Of a stretch of DNA of 64,000 nt, positions 8,036 to 16,893 are shown piece after piece. A model generated the notes under the pieces. The model was given only the letters and a program-made list of their open reading frames with translations. It was not told where the DNA came from and ran no database searches. The DNA lies in NCBI GenBank assembly GCA_025144245.1, contig JALXXC010000011.1:1-64000 (forward strand), given 5' to 3'. The DNA is from Corynebacterium sp. p3-SID1145. GTDB taxonomy: Bacteria > Actinomycetota > Actinomycetes > Mycobacteriales > Mycobacteriaceae. How positions within the stretch are numbered: position 1 is the stretch's first letter; each line of letters begins with the position of its first letter. Made by a program: the position numbers and the translations under genes.

Positions 8036-9169
8036 CTACCGGGGGCCGTCGATAAGCTGCAGCTGGACCCGGCGAGCGGCTTCGTCGATGCGCGCGGAGG
8101 GAATCTCCCCGGCCTCCACGGCGGCGACAGTGCCGTCGATGGCTTCGCGCAGGCCGTCGCCGGAGGACCACAGCGCTTGGTCGGCACCTGCGGCGATGGC
8201 GCTGCGGACGGCATCGGGGGTGGGCATGAGGTCGGTGACCGCGCGCATGCCGGACAAGTCGTCGGTGACGGCGACACCTTCGAACGGAGCGCCGCCCGGG
8301 TAGTCGCCGGTACGCAGCATGCGGTAGACGTTCGGGTTGAGCGACGACGGGCTCTTCCCATCGCCGACACCGGGCACCACGATGTGCCCCACCATCACGG
8401 ACGCGTGCGGGAATTTGGGCAGGACCGCCGCGTAGGGGGCGAGGTCGAAGACGTTGAGATCCTGGATCGGCGGAGTCTGCGCGAGCGTGTGGTGTGTGTC
8501 GCCGCTGGCGCGTCCGTGGCCGGGGAAGTGCTTAAAGGTGGGCGTCACTCCGGCATCGGCGAGCCCCTGCGCGAAGAGCACAGCGACTTCGGCGACGCGC
8601 TCCGGAGAGGAGCCAAACGCGCGGTCGCCCACGACGTCGAGCCCGGCCGCGTCCACGTCGAGAAGCGGGGCGTAGTCGACATTGATCCCGTATTTCGCCA
8701 GCGCACGGCCCACATCGTAGCCGCTGCCGCGGATCACTTCCGGGGATTGTTGCGCGAGCTCGCGCGGCGGCGGGAAGGAGCCGATCACGTCCGCGTGGCG
8801 CTGCACCCGCCCGCCCTCGAAGTCGATTCCGACGGTGAACGGGCGGCTGAATTCTTTCCGCAGGGCGTTGATGTTGCGCCCTTCCTCCGTGAGCAGTGCG
8901 GGGTCGGACCAGCTGGGCAGGAAGAGCCCGCCTGCGCCTTGTTCGAGCGCCGCGCGCGCCTCGTCGTAATTCTTCACGCCGACGACCATCAGCGAGGCGA
9001 CCCGTTCGCGCAGGTCCGCAGGCAGCTCCGGCGGCGGGGTCACGGTCACCGTGCGCGTTTCGGTCTCCTCGACAGTCACCGGCGCCGGCTCGGGCCCCGC
9101 GCAGGCCGCTACGAACATGCAGGTCAGCACACCGAGGGAGGCGGTCGCGGACACAGTGGCAGTGCGCAT
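8036..9169 (-). CDS. Glycoside hydrolase family 3 lipoprotein (NagZ-like)
   Basis: Predicted beta-N-acetylhexosaminidase acting outside the membrane on cell-wall muropeptides or glycans. Residues 1-23 are a lipoprotein signal peptide ending FVAAC, with the lipidated Cys at about 23. A Thr-rich linker and the GH3 barrel follow. The family signature KHFPGHG, then DTHHTL about four residues later, corresponds to the catalytic His/Asp loop of NagZ. VTDDLSGM late in the barrel fits the nucleophile strand TDD. The start ATG at 9169 is preceded by GGGGGGAG. The complete length (377) suits lipoprotein members of the family in actinobacteria. Divergent from the DUF2613 gene across 75 bp. Contains one copy of the 11-mer motif near its 3' end. 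Confidence 0.88.
   Translation of the reverse strand: MRTATVSATASLGVLTCMFVAACAGPEPAPVTVEETETRTVTVTPPPELPADLRERVASLMVVGVKNYDEARAALEQGAGGLFLPSWSDPALLTEEGRNINALRKEFSRPFTVGIDFEGGRVQRHADVIGSFPPPRELAQQSPEVIRGSGYDVGRALAKYGINVDYAPLLDVDAAGLDVVGDRAFGSSPERVAEVAVLFAQGLADAGVTPTFKHFPGHGRASGDTHHTLAQTPPIQDLNVFDLAPYAAVLPKFPHASVMVGHIVVPGVGDGKSPSSLNPNVYRMLRTGDYPGGAPFEGVAVTDDLSGMRAVTDLMPTPDAVRSAIAAGADQALWSSGDGLREAIDGTVAAVEAGEIPSARIDEAARRVQLQLIDGPR
8047..8057 (-). repeat. 11-mer GCTTATCGACG, in the GH3 lipoprotein gene
   Basis: Exact copy, six codons from the stop; reads CTT ATC GAC. Confidence 0.8.
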
Positions 9170-9244
9170 CGCGCTCTCCCCCCTTCATGTGCTCGCTTGC
9201 CGACGTCTCCTCCAAATCTTATCCCCCTGGTAACCTCAAGTCCC

Positions 9245-9460
9245 ATGACCTCCGTGATCCGCACCCGCCGCTCAGACCAGCCCTGGTCCCGCCGCACGCT
9301 CGGCCCTGTGCTGGCCAGTTCGGTCACCGGCATCGTGCTCGGTGTCGTCGGCGTGGTGGGCATCGCAACTTTCTCCGGCCAGAACCAGGTGCCGTCGGGC
9401 AACGCCGTCCCGGCCGATGAAGCGGTGCTCGGCGGACCGGAGTACGGCTCCAGGCAGTAG
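9245..9460 (+). CDS. DUF2613-family small membrane protein
   Basis: A 71-residue protein: a basic N-terminus, one transmembrane helix (about residues 19-43, beginning LGPVLASSVT) and a short hydrophilic tail with LGGPEYGSRQ. This matches the actinobacterial DUF2613 family, function unknown. It is immediately upstream of aftD: its stop TAG at 9458-9460 is followed directly by the aftD ATG at 9461, so the two are almost certainly translationally coupled and the small protein may assist AftD. That partnership is inference from position; similar pairs are common in corynebacteria. The ATG at 9245 follows CCTGGTAACCTCAAGTCCC, without a strong ribosome site. Confidence 0.75.
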   Translation: MTSVIRTRRSDQPWSRRTLGPVLASSVTGIVLGVVGVVGIATFSGQNQVPSGNAVPADEAVLGGPEYGSRQ

Positions 9461-12400
9461 ATGCCAGCGCTGCGCACCCTCGCCGCACGCCGCCAGCACC
9501 TGCTCGGCTGGATTGCGCTGACCCTGCTGTCGTTCCTGCAGGCCCCCGGGCGGACGGCGGCGGACACCAAATTCGACCTCACCGCCGATCCCGGCGCGTT
9601 CCTCAGCGCCGCGACGCACGCCTACACCGACCGCTTCACACTGGGGCAGATCCAGAACCAGGCGTACGGCTACCTTTTCCCCCACGGAGCATTCTTCTGG
9701 CTTACGGAGCCGCTGCCGGATTGGGTGGCGCAGCGCATGTGGTGGGCGATCGTCATGGGCACCGCGTTCTCGGGCACGGTGGCGCTGGGGCGCAGGCTGG
9801 GGTTGCGGGGGGCGTCGTCAAGCCTCGCCGCGGTGCTGTACGCGCTGAGCCCGCGCGTGCTGACGACATTGACGGCGATCTCCTCTGAAGCGTGGCCTGT
9901 CGCGCTAGTGCCGTGGACGCTCGCTCCCCTGTTCGCGCCGCAACTCCGGCGGGGCCATGTGGCTGCGGCTGTGCTCCCGGTGGCGCTGATGGGCGCGGTG
10001 AACGCGACGGCCACGATGATGGCGTGCCTGCCCGCTTTCCTTCTGCTCATCTACCGCACGGCGTGGAAACCGCTCGCTGGTTGGCTGCTCGGCGTAGCGC
10101 TCGTGTCCGCATGGTGGATCGGGCCCCTTTTGGTGCTCGGCCGCTATTCACCCCCGTTCACGGACTTCATCGAGTCCGCGTACGTGACCACGCGGTGGAC
10201 GAATCTGGCCGAGGTGCTGCGCGGCACGACGTCGTGGTCGCCGTTCGTCGACACGGAGCGTACCGCCGGTTTCCTGCTGGTCAACGAACCCGTTTTCGTG
10301 CTGGTCACGCTCGCTGTCGCTGCGTTCGGGCTCGCGGGCCTAGCTATGCGGGGCATGCCGTGGCGCGGCTACCTCGCCGTGCTGCTGTGCTGCGGGGTCG
10401 CTCTGCTCGCCGCGGCGCACGGCCCGTTGGGAGGCGCGTGGCTCTCCTTTCTCGACGGCCCCGGCGCCCCTTTCCGCAACCTGCACAAACTCGACCCGCT
10501 GGTGCGCCTCCCGCTGGCTCTCGGCGCCGGGTACGCGATGACCCGCGCACGTACCCCCGTGCTGGTCGCCGGGGTGCTCGCGACCGTGCTGGCTACATCC
10601 CCTGCGTGGACGCTGCGGCTCGCTCCGGAAGGCACGTGGACTGCGGTGTCCCCGGACTGGCAGGCCGCCGCCGAATTCATCGATGCCAACGCCGCCGGCA
10701 CCCGCACCCTCGTCGTCCCACAGACGCAATTCGCGCGGCAGACCTGGGGCTGGACCCGCGACGAACCAATCCAAGGCCTGACTTCCACCCGCTTCGCCGC
10801 CCGCGACGCCGTGCCGCTGGTGGATCCTGAAGCGGTCCGCGGACTCGATGGACAGATGGCCGCGCTCTCGCCGGAGGCGCTCCGCGCGATCGGCGTCGGC
10901 GCCGTCGTGGTGCGCGGTGACTTGGCCTCGGGCCTGAAGCCGCCGGAACTCAGCGATGCATTCGGAAAACCTGCCGCGTTCGGGGATGTCTCCGTCTACC
11001 TCGTTGAACCGGACCGGGACATGATGATCGCCGATGCCGGCTCCGCCCTTCCCACTGTCGCCGGCGGCGGCGAGGTCCTGCCCCTGCTGGACGCTGAATT
11101 CGGCTACTCCCCGCGCACTATCACCGCCGGTGCCGGGCAGGCCGATATCGTCACCGACACCCCCGCTCTAGCCAAACGCAATTACGGCACCCTTATCGGC
11201 CCGACCTCCGCCCACCTGCGCGACATGAGCGAAGGCGGCGCGGTGCGCAACCGTGTCCCCGACTACCCCTCCGACGGCCGGCGTGTGCGGGTGGCAGAGA
11301 CCGGCGGCACGGTCCGCGCTTCCTCGTCCGCCGCCGACGCGACCTCTTTCGGCGGCGCGAAACCCGCCGGGTCGCTCACCGCAGCCGTCGACGGGCTCGA
11401 CGACACCGCCTGGCACCCCACTCCCGGCGATGAGTCCCCGTGGCTCGAAGTCGCGCCCGACTCCCCCGTCAGCAAGGTCACCATCACCGCCACCGAATCC
11501 GTGTCCGCCACAGTGAGCTGGGACGGGGGATCGCGCGAAGTCTCGTTCAAGAAAGACACACCCCTCACCGTCGACGTCGGCGCCGGCGTCAACTCGGGCG
11601 CGGTCCGCGTCACGCTGGATGAGCCGGCCGGGATCAGCGAATTCGCCGCGGGCGTGGACCGCATAGTCACCGTGACCGGCACGGGCGACACCTATTTCTT
11701 CCAGCGCCTTCTTCCCGCCGACGACGTCATCCGCCGGGCCTTCACCACCGATCGCGCCGGGAAGTGGACGCTCTCGCACGCAGCGGAAATCGACGGCGAG
11801 CATTACGAGGCAGGCACCGTGGAGCTAAAGGCCGGCACGCACACCATCATCACGGACACCGAGACAGTGTCGTTGAGCCGCGGCATGAGCGGCACCGACT
11901 GGTCGCCTTTCGACGGCACCGCCGCCCCCGCCGACTCCGACCGCCTCATCCTGACCACGCGCGCCTTCAACTCGGGGCTGCGCGGAACTATCGACGGACC
12001 CGGCGGCCGCACCGAGTTGGAACCCGTCCGCGTCGACTCCGGCATGCAGGCCTTCCGCGTCCCCGCCGGCGAGTCGGGCACGTTCACCATGTCTTTCGCG
12101 GGCGAGACCTTCTTCCGCGCCAGCCTCATCTTCGGCGGCGCACTGAGCCTGCTCGCACTCGGACTGTGCGTGCTGTGGAGCTCCTCCCCGCGCGCCGCCT
12201 CCAGGAACCGGGGCGGCGATGCCTCCGCGCCAATCACGGTCGCGGCCGCGGCCGCCGTCACCGCCGCCGGCGGCCCCGTCGGCGCAGCCGCCTTCGCTGC
12301 GACCCTGCTGATCCGCCGCTTCACGCTCATTCCCCCGTGGGCGCTCGCCGCCGGCTCCGCCGCCGTTATGGGCCTGTGGCTGGCGCGGGCTCCGTGGCCG

Positions 12401-12508
12401 GCCGCGAACTACGCGGGCGACTCTGTGGCGGTGACGGTCGCGGGCTGTGTCGCGCTGAGCTGCCTCGCAGCCAGCGCATGGCGGGGACCTCGACCACCTC
12501 GTAACTGA
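9461..12508 (+). CDS. aftD: Alpha-(1->3)-arabinofuranosyltransferase AftD
   Basis: GT-C membrane glycosyltransferase that adds alpha-1,3-linked arabinofuranose from decaprenyl-phosphoryl-arabinose to arabinogalactan/lipoarabinomannan. It has 1015 residues. The N-terminal GRTAADTKFDLTADPGAFL just after the first helix is the family hallmark with the acidic catalytic region. Many transmembrane helices follow to about residue 380. The periplasmic part holds an F5/8-type carbohydrate-binding module (around 620-690, with AVDGLDDTAWHP). A last pair of hydrophobic segments lies near the C-terminus. It is shorter than the roughly 1400-residue mycobacterial protein, as is usual in corynebacteria. It abuts the DUF2613 gene and overlaps the convergent acyltransferase gene by 143 bp at its 3' end. 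Confidence 0.9.
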   Translation: MPALRTLAARRQHLLGWIALTLLSFLQAPGRTAADTKFDLTADPGAFLSAATHAYTDRFTLGQIQNQAYGYLFPHGAFFWLTEPLPDWVAQRMWWAIVMGTAFSGTVALGRRLGLRGASSSLAAVLYALSPRVLTTLTAISSEAWPVALVPWTLAPLFAPQLRRGHVAAAVLPVALMGAVNATATMMACLPAFLLLIYRTAWKPLAGWLLGVALVSAWWIGPLLVLGRYSPPFTDFIESAYVTTRWTNLAEVLRGTTSWSPFVDTERTAGFLLVNEPVFVLVTLAVAAFGLAGLAMRGMPWRGYLAVLLCCGVALLAAAHGPLGGAWLSFLDGPGAPFRNLHKLDPLVRLPLALGAGYAMTRARTPVLVAGVLATVLATSPAWTLRLAPEGTWTAVSPDWQAAAEFIDANAAGTRTLVVPQTQFARQTWGWTRDEPIQGLTSTRFAARDAVPLVDPEAVRGLDGQMAALSPEALRAIGVGAVVVRGDLASGLKPPELSDAFGKPAAFGDVSVYLVEPDRDMMIADAGSALPTVAGGGEVLPLLDAEFGYSPRTITAGAGQADIVTDTPALAKRNYGTLIGPTSAHLRDMSEGGAVRNRVPDYPSDGRRVRVAETGGTVRASSSAADATSFGGAKPAGSLTAAVDGLDDTAWHPTPGDESPWLEVAPDSPVSKVTITATESVSATVSWDGGSREVSFKKDTPLTVDVGAGVNSGAVRVTLDEPAGISEFAAGVDRIVTVTGTGDTYFFQRLLPADDVIRRAFTTDRAGKWTLSHAAEIDGEHYEAGTVELKAGTHTIITDTETVSLSRGMSGTDWSPFDGTAAPADSDRLILTTRAFNSGLRGTIDGPGGRTELEPVRVDSGMQAFRVPAGESGTFTMSFAGETFFRASLIFGGALSLLALGLCVLWSSSPRAASRNRGGDASAPITVAAAAAVTAAGGPVGAAAFAATLLIRRFTLIPPWALAAGSAAVMGLWLARAPWPAANYAGDSVAVTVAGCVALSCLAASAWRGPRPPRN

Positions 12509-13535
12509 TGTAGCTCACCGCCGCAGACACCGTGACAGTGAAGGCGAGCACCAGCACGAAATCGGTGCCCCTACCGGTGAAGAGATCCACGCCGAGCACC
12601 GGGAAAGCGATCTCCAACACCGCTACATGCCACAGGAAAATCGAGTAGGACCACCGGCCCAGCGCCCGCATGGCCGGGGCAGCGAGCACCCCGTCGCTCT
12701 GAGGTGCCAGTGCGAAAGGCACGAGGAACAGCGCCGCGAAAACAGTGCCCAGAATGATCCGGGCGTTGAATTCCGCCGGGTCCGGATGCGCCAGTCCACG
12801 CGGCCCCACCCATTCCTGGCCGGCCAACCACGCGACACCGAGGGCCAGCACCGGGAACACCCACCGCGCCGGGCCACTGAAACGCAAGCCCAGCCGCACC
12901 CCAGCGCGTTCCAGCTCAGCGCAGCCCAGCCCCACCGCGAACCAGGGGGCGTAGGAGGGCGGGAAGATCTGCCAGTTCACCTGCGTGGCCTCGTCAATAC
13001 CCGAGATCAGCCACGGCCAGGCCAGCCCGGCGAGCACCGCCGCGGCGAGGACTACCCCCCGCCCGCGCTGCCCCAGCACCAGGTATGCGGGCAGCACGAT
13101 GTAGAACGCCACCTCGATGCACAACGACCACATCTGCGTGAGCCCGGGGATGAGCCCGTCAGGGACGTAAATCTGCACCAGGAACAGGTTGGCCAGGGCC
13201 TGCCGCAGGTTCAGGTCAGCCAAGCTCGGCAGCGCCGCCATGACCGCGCACACGCACACCAGGTACGCGGGGGCGATGCGGGCGAAGCGGTTGAGGGGGT
13301 ACGTCGATAAGCGTTGCGCGCCTCCTCTAGCCAGCAAGAATGCGGACAGAGCGAAGAAGACGGCGACGAAATAGTCGAAGCGGGCGAATAGCGCGCTGCC
13401 CATGCCTGTCTGGAAGGAAACGTGCGTGACCACGATCCCGAGGGCGGCGACTGCGCGCAGGCCCTCGAGTTCCGGAAGGATCGTGCTGTGCTGCTTGCTA
13501 GGGTTCGAGATACTGCAAGTGTAAAGGAGGGCCAT
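12366..13535 (-). CDS. Acyltransferase family 3 membrane protein
   Basis: Multi-pass membrane O-acyltransferase (Pfam Acyl_transf_3, OafA/YrhL type) that would move an acyl group onto a cell-envelope glycan or lipid; the substrate is unknown. The conserved opening PELEGLRAVAALGIVVTHV has the catalytic-type His, and TQMWSLCIEVAFY is the second family block. About ten hydrophobic helices follow. The C-terminal 40 residues are a Pro/Ser/Arg-rich tail read antisense to the end of aftD, so functional constraint there may belong to aftD. The only start that keeps the conserved N-terminus is ATG 13535 or something upstream, yet that ATG overlaps the start codon of the divergent DUF3068 gene. Carries one 11-mer motif using a TTA codon. 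Confidence 0.82.
   Translation of the reverse strand: MALLYTCSISNPSKQHSTILPELEGLRAVAALGIVVTHVSFQTGMGSALFARFDYFVAVFFALSAFLLARGGAQRLSTYPLNRFARIAPAYLVCVCAVMAALPSLADLNLRQALANLFLVQIYVPDGLIPGLTQMWSLCIEVAFYIVLPAYLVLGQRGRGVVLAAAVLAGLAWPWLISGIDEATQVNWQIFPPSYAPWFAVGLGCAELERAGVRLGLRFSGPARWVFPVLALGVAWLAGQEWVGPRGLAHPDPAEFNARIILGTVFAALFLVPFALAPQSDGVLAAPAMRALGRWSYSIFLWHVAVLEIAFPVLGVDLFTGRGTDFVLVLAFTVTVSAAVSYISYEVVEVPAMRWLRGSSARHSPRPSPPQSRPRSSRPATEPAPATGP
13302..13312 (-). repeat. 11-mer GCTTATCGACG, in the acyltransferase gene
   Basis: Exact copy read CGC TTA TCG ACG (R-L-S-T); uses the rare TTA codon. Confidence 0.8.
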
Positions 13536-14184
13536 GAAGCGGCTGTACTGGTGCGTCGCCGTGTTCATCATCGGCATGGTCCTGGGGACGATGATCGCCC
13601 CGCCCATCACGTTGGCGATGAAACCGCTGGACAACGGCATCACCACGTTGACCTGGGACGGTCCCGGTGGCCCCGTCACCCAGGAGATCGAGGTCAGCGG
13701 CGCGAAGAAGGACGCCGCCGTCACGGTGCGTTCGCCGGGCGGCGAATTCAGCGACGAGATCTCCCGCTACACCGCCGAAACGTCGCGCGGCCTGGTGTTC
13801 CTTTTTCCGTTCCAGCCGGACCGGCGCAGCTTCCGCTTCTACGATCCGGCAAGCGATACGCAGGGCACCGTCGACTACGTCGGCCCGAGCCAGCTCGACG
13901 GCCTGCGCACGTACACCTACCACGGCACTTTCGACGGTGCGGACGGGGGAAAGCACTCCGAGCGCACCCTCGAGGTGGACCGCCGCACCGGCACGCTGCT
14001 CCGCGCGACGTGGGAGACACCTGAGGGCACGTACACGCTTGACGACGCCACCGCCGCCGCCCAGCTCGCCCACGCCCACGACCGGGTCCGTGTGCTGAAG
14101 ATCCTGCAGGTCCTCGCGTGGCTTGGAAAATTCACCGCGTTTTGCGCCGCGGTCGCGGGAGTGGTGATCTTTGCGCGGCGCTAA
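13534..14184 (+). CDS. DUF3068 (PorA-family) membrane protein
   Basis: A 216-residue protein with one transmembrane helix at each end (about 5-27 and 190-212) and a beta-rich outside domain between. This layout and the RTYTYHGTF and VDRRTGTLL segments fit the actinobacterial DUF3068 family, sometimes labelled porin PorA family although no pore function is shown for most members. Members are usually nearer 300 residues, so this one is short. The start ATG at 13534 has an excellent ribosome site (AAAGGAGGGCC). The next gene starts inside its last codons, so they are probably an operon. Envelope context suggests a cell-wall role; the exact function is unknown. Confidence 0.65.
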   Translation: MKRLYWCVAVFIIGMVLGTMIAPPITLAMKPLDNGITTLTWDGPGGPVTQEIEVSGAKKDAAVTVRSPGGEFSDEISRYTAETSRGLVFLFPFQPDRRSFRFYDPASDTQGTVDYVGPSQLDGLRTYTYHGTFDGADGGKHSERTLEVDRRTGTLLRATWETPEGTYTLDDATAAAQLAHAHDRVRVLKILQVLAWLGKFTAFCAAVAGVVIFARR

Positions 14185-15703
14185 TGCCGCCCGCACCGCG
14201 CTCACCGCGTGGGGCGTGTTCCTCGTCGGCGCGCTGACCTGGCCGTTCCTGCTCGCTTTCGTCTCGCCGGGCGCCGCGTTCGCCCTGCGCGACATGATGG
14301 TCCTGCCGCACCCGGCGCTCACTCATGCCTCCCTGGGCTTCGGAGATCTCCCGGCGCGGAGTGCGCCGCAGGACGGGGTGCTGGCCGTCGTCGGCACGCT
14401 CATGCCCGCGACCTGGTTCGTCGCTCTCTTCATGGTCGCCTCGGCGAGCGCGGCAGCGTGGGTCGCCGCGCGGGTGGGCACGCACCCGTGGACGAAAGCA
14501 GCTGCGATGGCGGTCGCGGTGTGGAACCCGTTCGTCGTGGAGCGCATGCTGCAGGGCCAGTGGTCGCTGGCCGCCGCCGCGTGGCTGCTCCCCGCCGTCG
14601 CGCTGTGCCGCGGACCGGGGCAGTTGCTTGCGGTCTGGGGGGCATCACTGACACCGACAGGCGGGCTTTTCTCACTGCTCACAGGCTTATCGACGTCCCG
14701 CCGCCCCCACCTCCCCCTCTTCTCCCTCGCCTGCTGCGCGCCGTGGCTATTCCCTGCGCTGCTGGGTGGACTGGGCAGCGGCACCGCGACTGCTGAGTCT
14801 GCCTCCACGTTCGCACCGCGCGCGGAAACCCACGCGGGGACTCTCGGTTCCTTAGTCGGCCTGGGCGGGATCTGGAATGCCTCTGCCGTCCCCGCCTCCC
14901 GTTCCGCCGGCTTCGCTCTCGCCGGAATCGTGCTGTTCGCGGTCCTGTGTTTAGCCTGGCGCCACATTCCGCGCCCCCTACTGGTTCTGGCCGGCATCGG
15001 TTTCGCCGTCCCGCTCGTCTCGTGGCTCCTGCCCGGGCTGATGGCCTGGTTCGTGTCCACCGTCCCCGGCGCGGGACTATTCCGCGACGCCCAGAAATTC
15101 GTCGCATTAACCCTGCCGGCATTCGTAGTCGCCGTCGGCCGCCTCGACCGCGTCGACCCGCGCCTGCCCATCGTGGCTCTTCTTCTCGCCTTGGCTCAAG
15201 TCCCCGACGCGCCGCGAGCCGTCGCCGCCCTGGCACCTATGCACGTAGCCGTCCCCAGCATTGACCATCAGGGGCGCGACGTGTTTTTCGACGGCCGCCC
15301 TTACCTCCTCACCCGCCCCGACGGCGCCCCCATCGTCGATCCCGCAACCAAAGCCATGAACGTCGTCGAGTCCGGCGAGCTCGTCGTCGACGGCGTGACA
15401 GTCGACGCGCCCTCCCCGCGCTGGCGAGTCGCGCAGGACATCTTCGGCACTACGCCCCGCCCGGAGCTCCCCTCCGATGCGGACTTTTCGGTACAGCTTT
15501 ATTATTCGAACCCCCAGGTCGCGCTCGTCGTGCACCCCGACGGCACGGTCGAGGACACCGGCTACCCCGCCCGCGCTCTGCCCCGCACCGGCATCGCGCT
15601 GTTGGTGTTGTGGTTCCTGCTGCCGCTTTTCGCGTTCGCGCCGTTCTTCGCGCACCGTTCTTCGCGCACCGGCACCGCAGATCACCGCAGATGTGAACCC
15701 TAA
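14171..15703 (+). CDS. Large multi-pass membrane protein, possibly GT-C-like
   Basis: 510 residues with about ten hydrophobic segments, a hydrophilic extracellular domain (about 360-470), and a last helix near 475-495. The segment NPFVVERMLQGQW after the third or fourth helix resembles loops of GT-C polyprenol-dependent glycosyltransferases, and FRDAQKFVALTLP resembles a motif found in AftD-like proteins. A glycan role is plausible but unproven. The earliest in-frame start is TTG 14171, inside the end of the DUF3068 gene (14-bp overlap), because a stop lies just upstream in frame; this supports translational coupling. One 11-mer motif lies inside at 14685, read GGC TTA TCG ACG, using the very rare TTA codon. 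Confidence 0.65.
   Translation: MRGANAARTALTAWGVFLVGALTWPFLLAFVSPGAAFALRDMMVLPHPALTHASLGFGDLPARSAPQDGVLAVVGTLMPATWFVALFMVASASAAAWVAARVGTHPWTKAAAMAVAVWNPFVVERMLQGQWSLAAAAWLLPAVALCRGPGQLLAVWGASLTPTGGLFSLLTGLSTSRRPHLPLFSLACCAPWLFPALLGGLGSGTATAESASTFAPRAETHAGTLGSLVGLGGIWNASAVPASRSAGFALAGIVLFAVLCLAWRHIPRPLLVLAGIGFAVPLVSWLLPGLMAWFVSTVPGAGLFRDAQKFVALTLPAFVVAVGRLDRVDPRLPIVALLLALAQVPDAPRAVAALAPMHVAVPSIDHQGRDVFFDGRPYLLTRPDGAPIVDPATKAMNVVESGELVVDGVTVDAPSPRWRVAQDIFGTTPRPELPSDADFSVQLYYSNPQVALVVHPDGTVEDTGYPARALPRTGIALLVLWFLLPLFAFAPFFAHRSSRTGTADHRRCEP
14685..14695 (+). repeat. 11-mer GCTTATCGACG, in the large membrane protein gene
   Basis: Exact copy read GGC TTA TCG ACG; uses TTA. Confidence 0.8.
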
Positions 15704-15772
15704 AACTTAGTTACCCCAGGTCGCGGTTTGAGAGTCATTTTTGCCGACCTGGGGAAACTAAGTTTTGGGGTT
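15696..15772. repeat. 28-bp inverted repeat (hairpin) between convergent genes
   Basis: The arm at 15696-15723 matches the complement of 15745-15772 at 26 of 28 positions, around a 21-nt spacer. The left arm includes the stop codon of the membrane-protein gene. It may be a bidirectional terminator, but there is no clean U-tract, and an arm this long is more typical of a dispersed palindromic element. Confidence 0.6.
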
Positions 15773-15782
15773 AACATCCTGG

Positions 15783-16853
15783 CTAGCCGACGACTCGGCG
15801 AAGCAGTGAGGCGAATTTCCGGCCGGTTTCCGGCCAGGAGTAGTGGGCGGCGCGGGAACGGGCCGCGTCGCCAAGCGATGCGCGGCGGGCAGCGTCCTCG
15901 ACGAGGGCACGGACGGCAGCGCGGAACTCGGCTTCGTCGTCGACGAGGATGCCGGTCTCGCCGTCGACGATGGAATCGCGCAGGCCGCCAGCTTCGCGGT
16001 AGCCCACGGTAGGCACGCCGTGCTGGCCGGCCTCGACGACGGCAATGCCCCACCCTTCCTTCGCTGACGGCATGAGGTGCAGGTCGGACCGGGCGAGCAG
16101 GGCGTGTTTGAGGTCGTCGCCGACGTGGCCGTGGAAGATCACGCGGTCACCGAGGTCGGCAGCATACGTGCGTAGCTGATCCTCCCACCAGCCGGAACCG
16201 ACGATATCGAGCACGACGCCGGGCAGGTCGCGGACGGTATCGATGGCCTGCTCGATGCGCTTGTGCGGCACAAGGCGTGACAGCACGACGAGGTGAGTTT
16301 TGCCGTCGGGCTGCAAAGCAGGAAGGTCGGCGGGGACGGGGTCGACGCCGTTTTCAATGATTGCGATGTCGTCGCGGTTCACGCCGAGCGCGACTAAGTC
16401 CGCACGCGACGCTTCCGACACAGTCACGTATTGCGCACCGCGGTACACCCAGGGCGCCAGCTTCGACTCAAGGAACCAGCCCAATCGCCCGATCACGGGG
16501 CCAGCGACGGGCCATTGCTCCTTGTGGCAATGGTGGGTGAGCAGCACGACGGGTCTGCGCGTGAATAGCCGCGCGAAGAACGGAATTCCGTTTTGCGTAT
16601 CGACGACCACGTCCGCCCCACTCCCCCACACCGCGAAAGGAGCACGCAGATAGACCGTGTATTTGCCGCCGAAGCGTTGGAAACGGATGCCGTCGCGAAG
16701 CGAGCGGTGCGGCGCGTCTGTGTGGCTGGCGCTGCGGTAGATCACCTCGTGCCCCTGACTGGCCAAGTACGCGCCGACGCGCTCTAGGTAGCGTTCGCTG
16801 CCACCGCCTTGAGGGTGGGTGGTGTCGCGCCAGCACAGCAAGAGGATCTTCAT
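15783..16853 (-). CDS. GT4-family glycosyltransferase
   Basis: Cytoplasmic retaining glycosyltransferase (GT-B fold) of 356 residues. The N-terminal domain starts MKILLLCWRDTTHPQGGGSE, the usual acceptor-side Gly-rich loop. The C-terminal donor domain has VVLSRLVPHKRIEQAI, then PSAKEGWGIAVVEAGQHG, equivalent to the E(x7)E-type donor-binding motif of GT4 enzymes. It probably transfers a sugar from a nucleotide sugar to a lipid or glycan; mannose or glucose are typical but not shown. I chose ATG 16853 because upstream ORF sequence shows no homology-like features. Only 40 bp separate its start from that of the divergent methyltransferase gene. Confidence 0.85.
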   Translation of the reverse strand: MKILLLCWRDTTHPQGGGSERYLERVGAYLASQGHEVIYRSASHTDAPHRSLRDGIRFQRFGGKYTVYLRAPFAVWGSGADVVVDTQNGIPFFARLFTRRPVVLLTHHCHKEQWPVAGPVIGRLGWFLESKLAPWVYRGAQYVTVSEASRADLVALGVNRDDIAIIENGVDPVPADLPALQPDGKTHLVVLSRLVPHKRIEQAIDTVRDLPGVVLDIVGSGWWEDQLRTYAADLGDRVIFHGHVGDDLKHALLARSDLHLMPSAKEGWGIAVVEAGQHGVPTVGYREAGGLRDSIVDGETGILVDDEAEFRAAVRALVEDAARRASLGDAARSRAAHYSWPETGRKFASLLRRVVG

Positions 16854-16893
16854 CCCGGCTGATCTTACGCGGGCAGGTGTTAGTGTCACTGGA

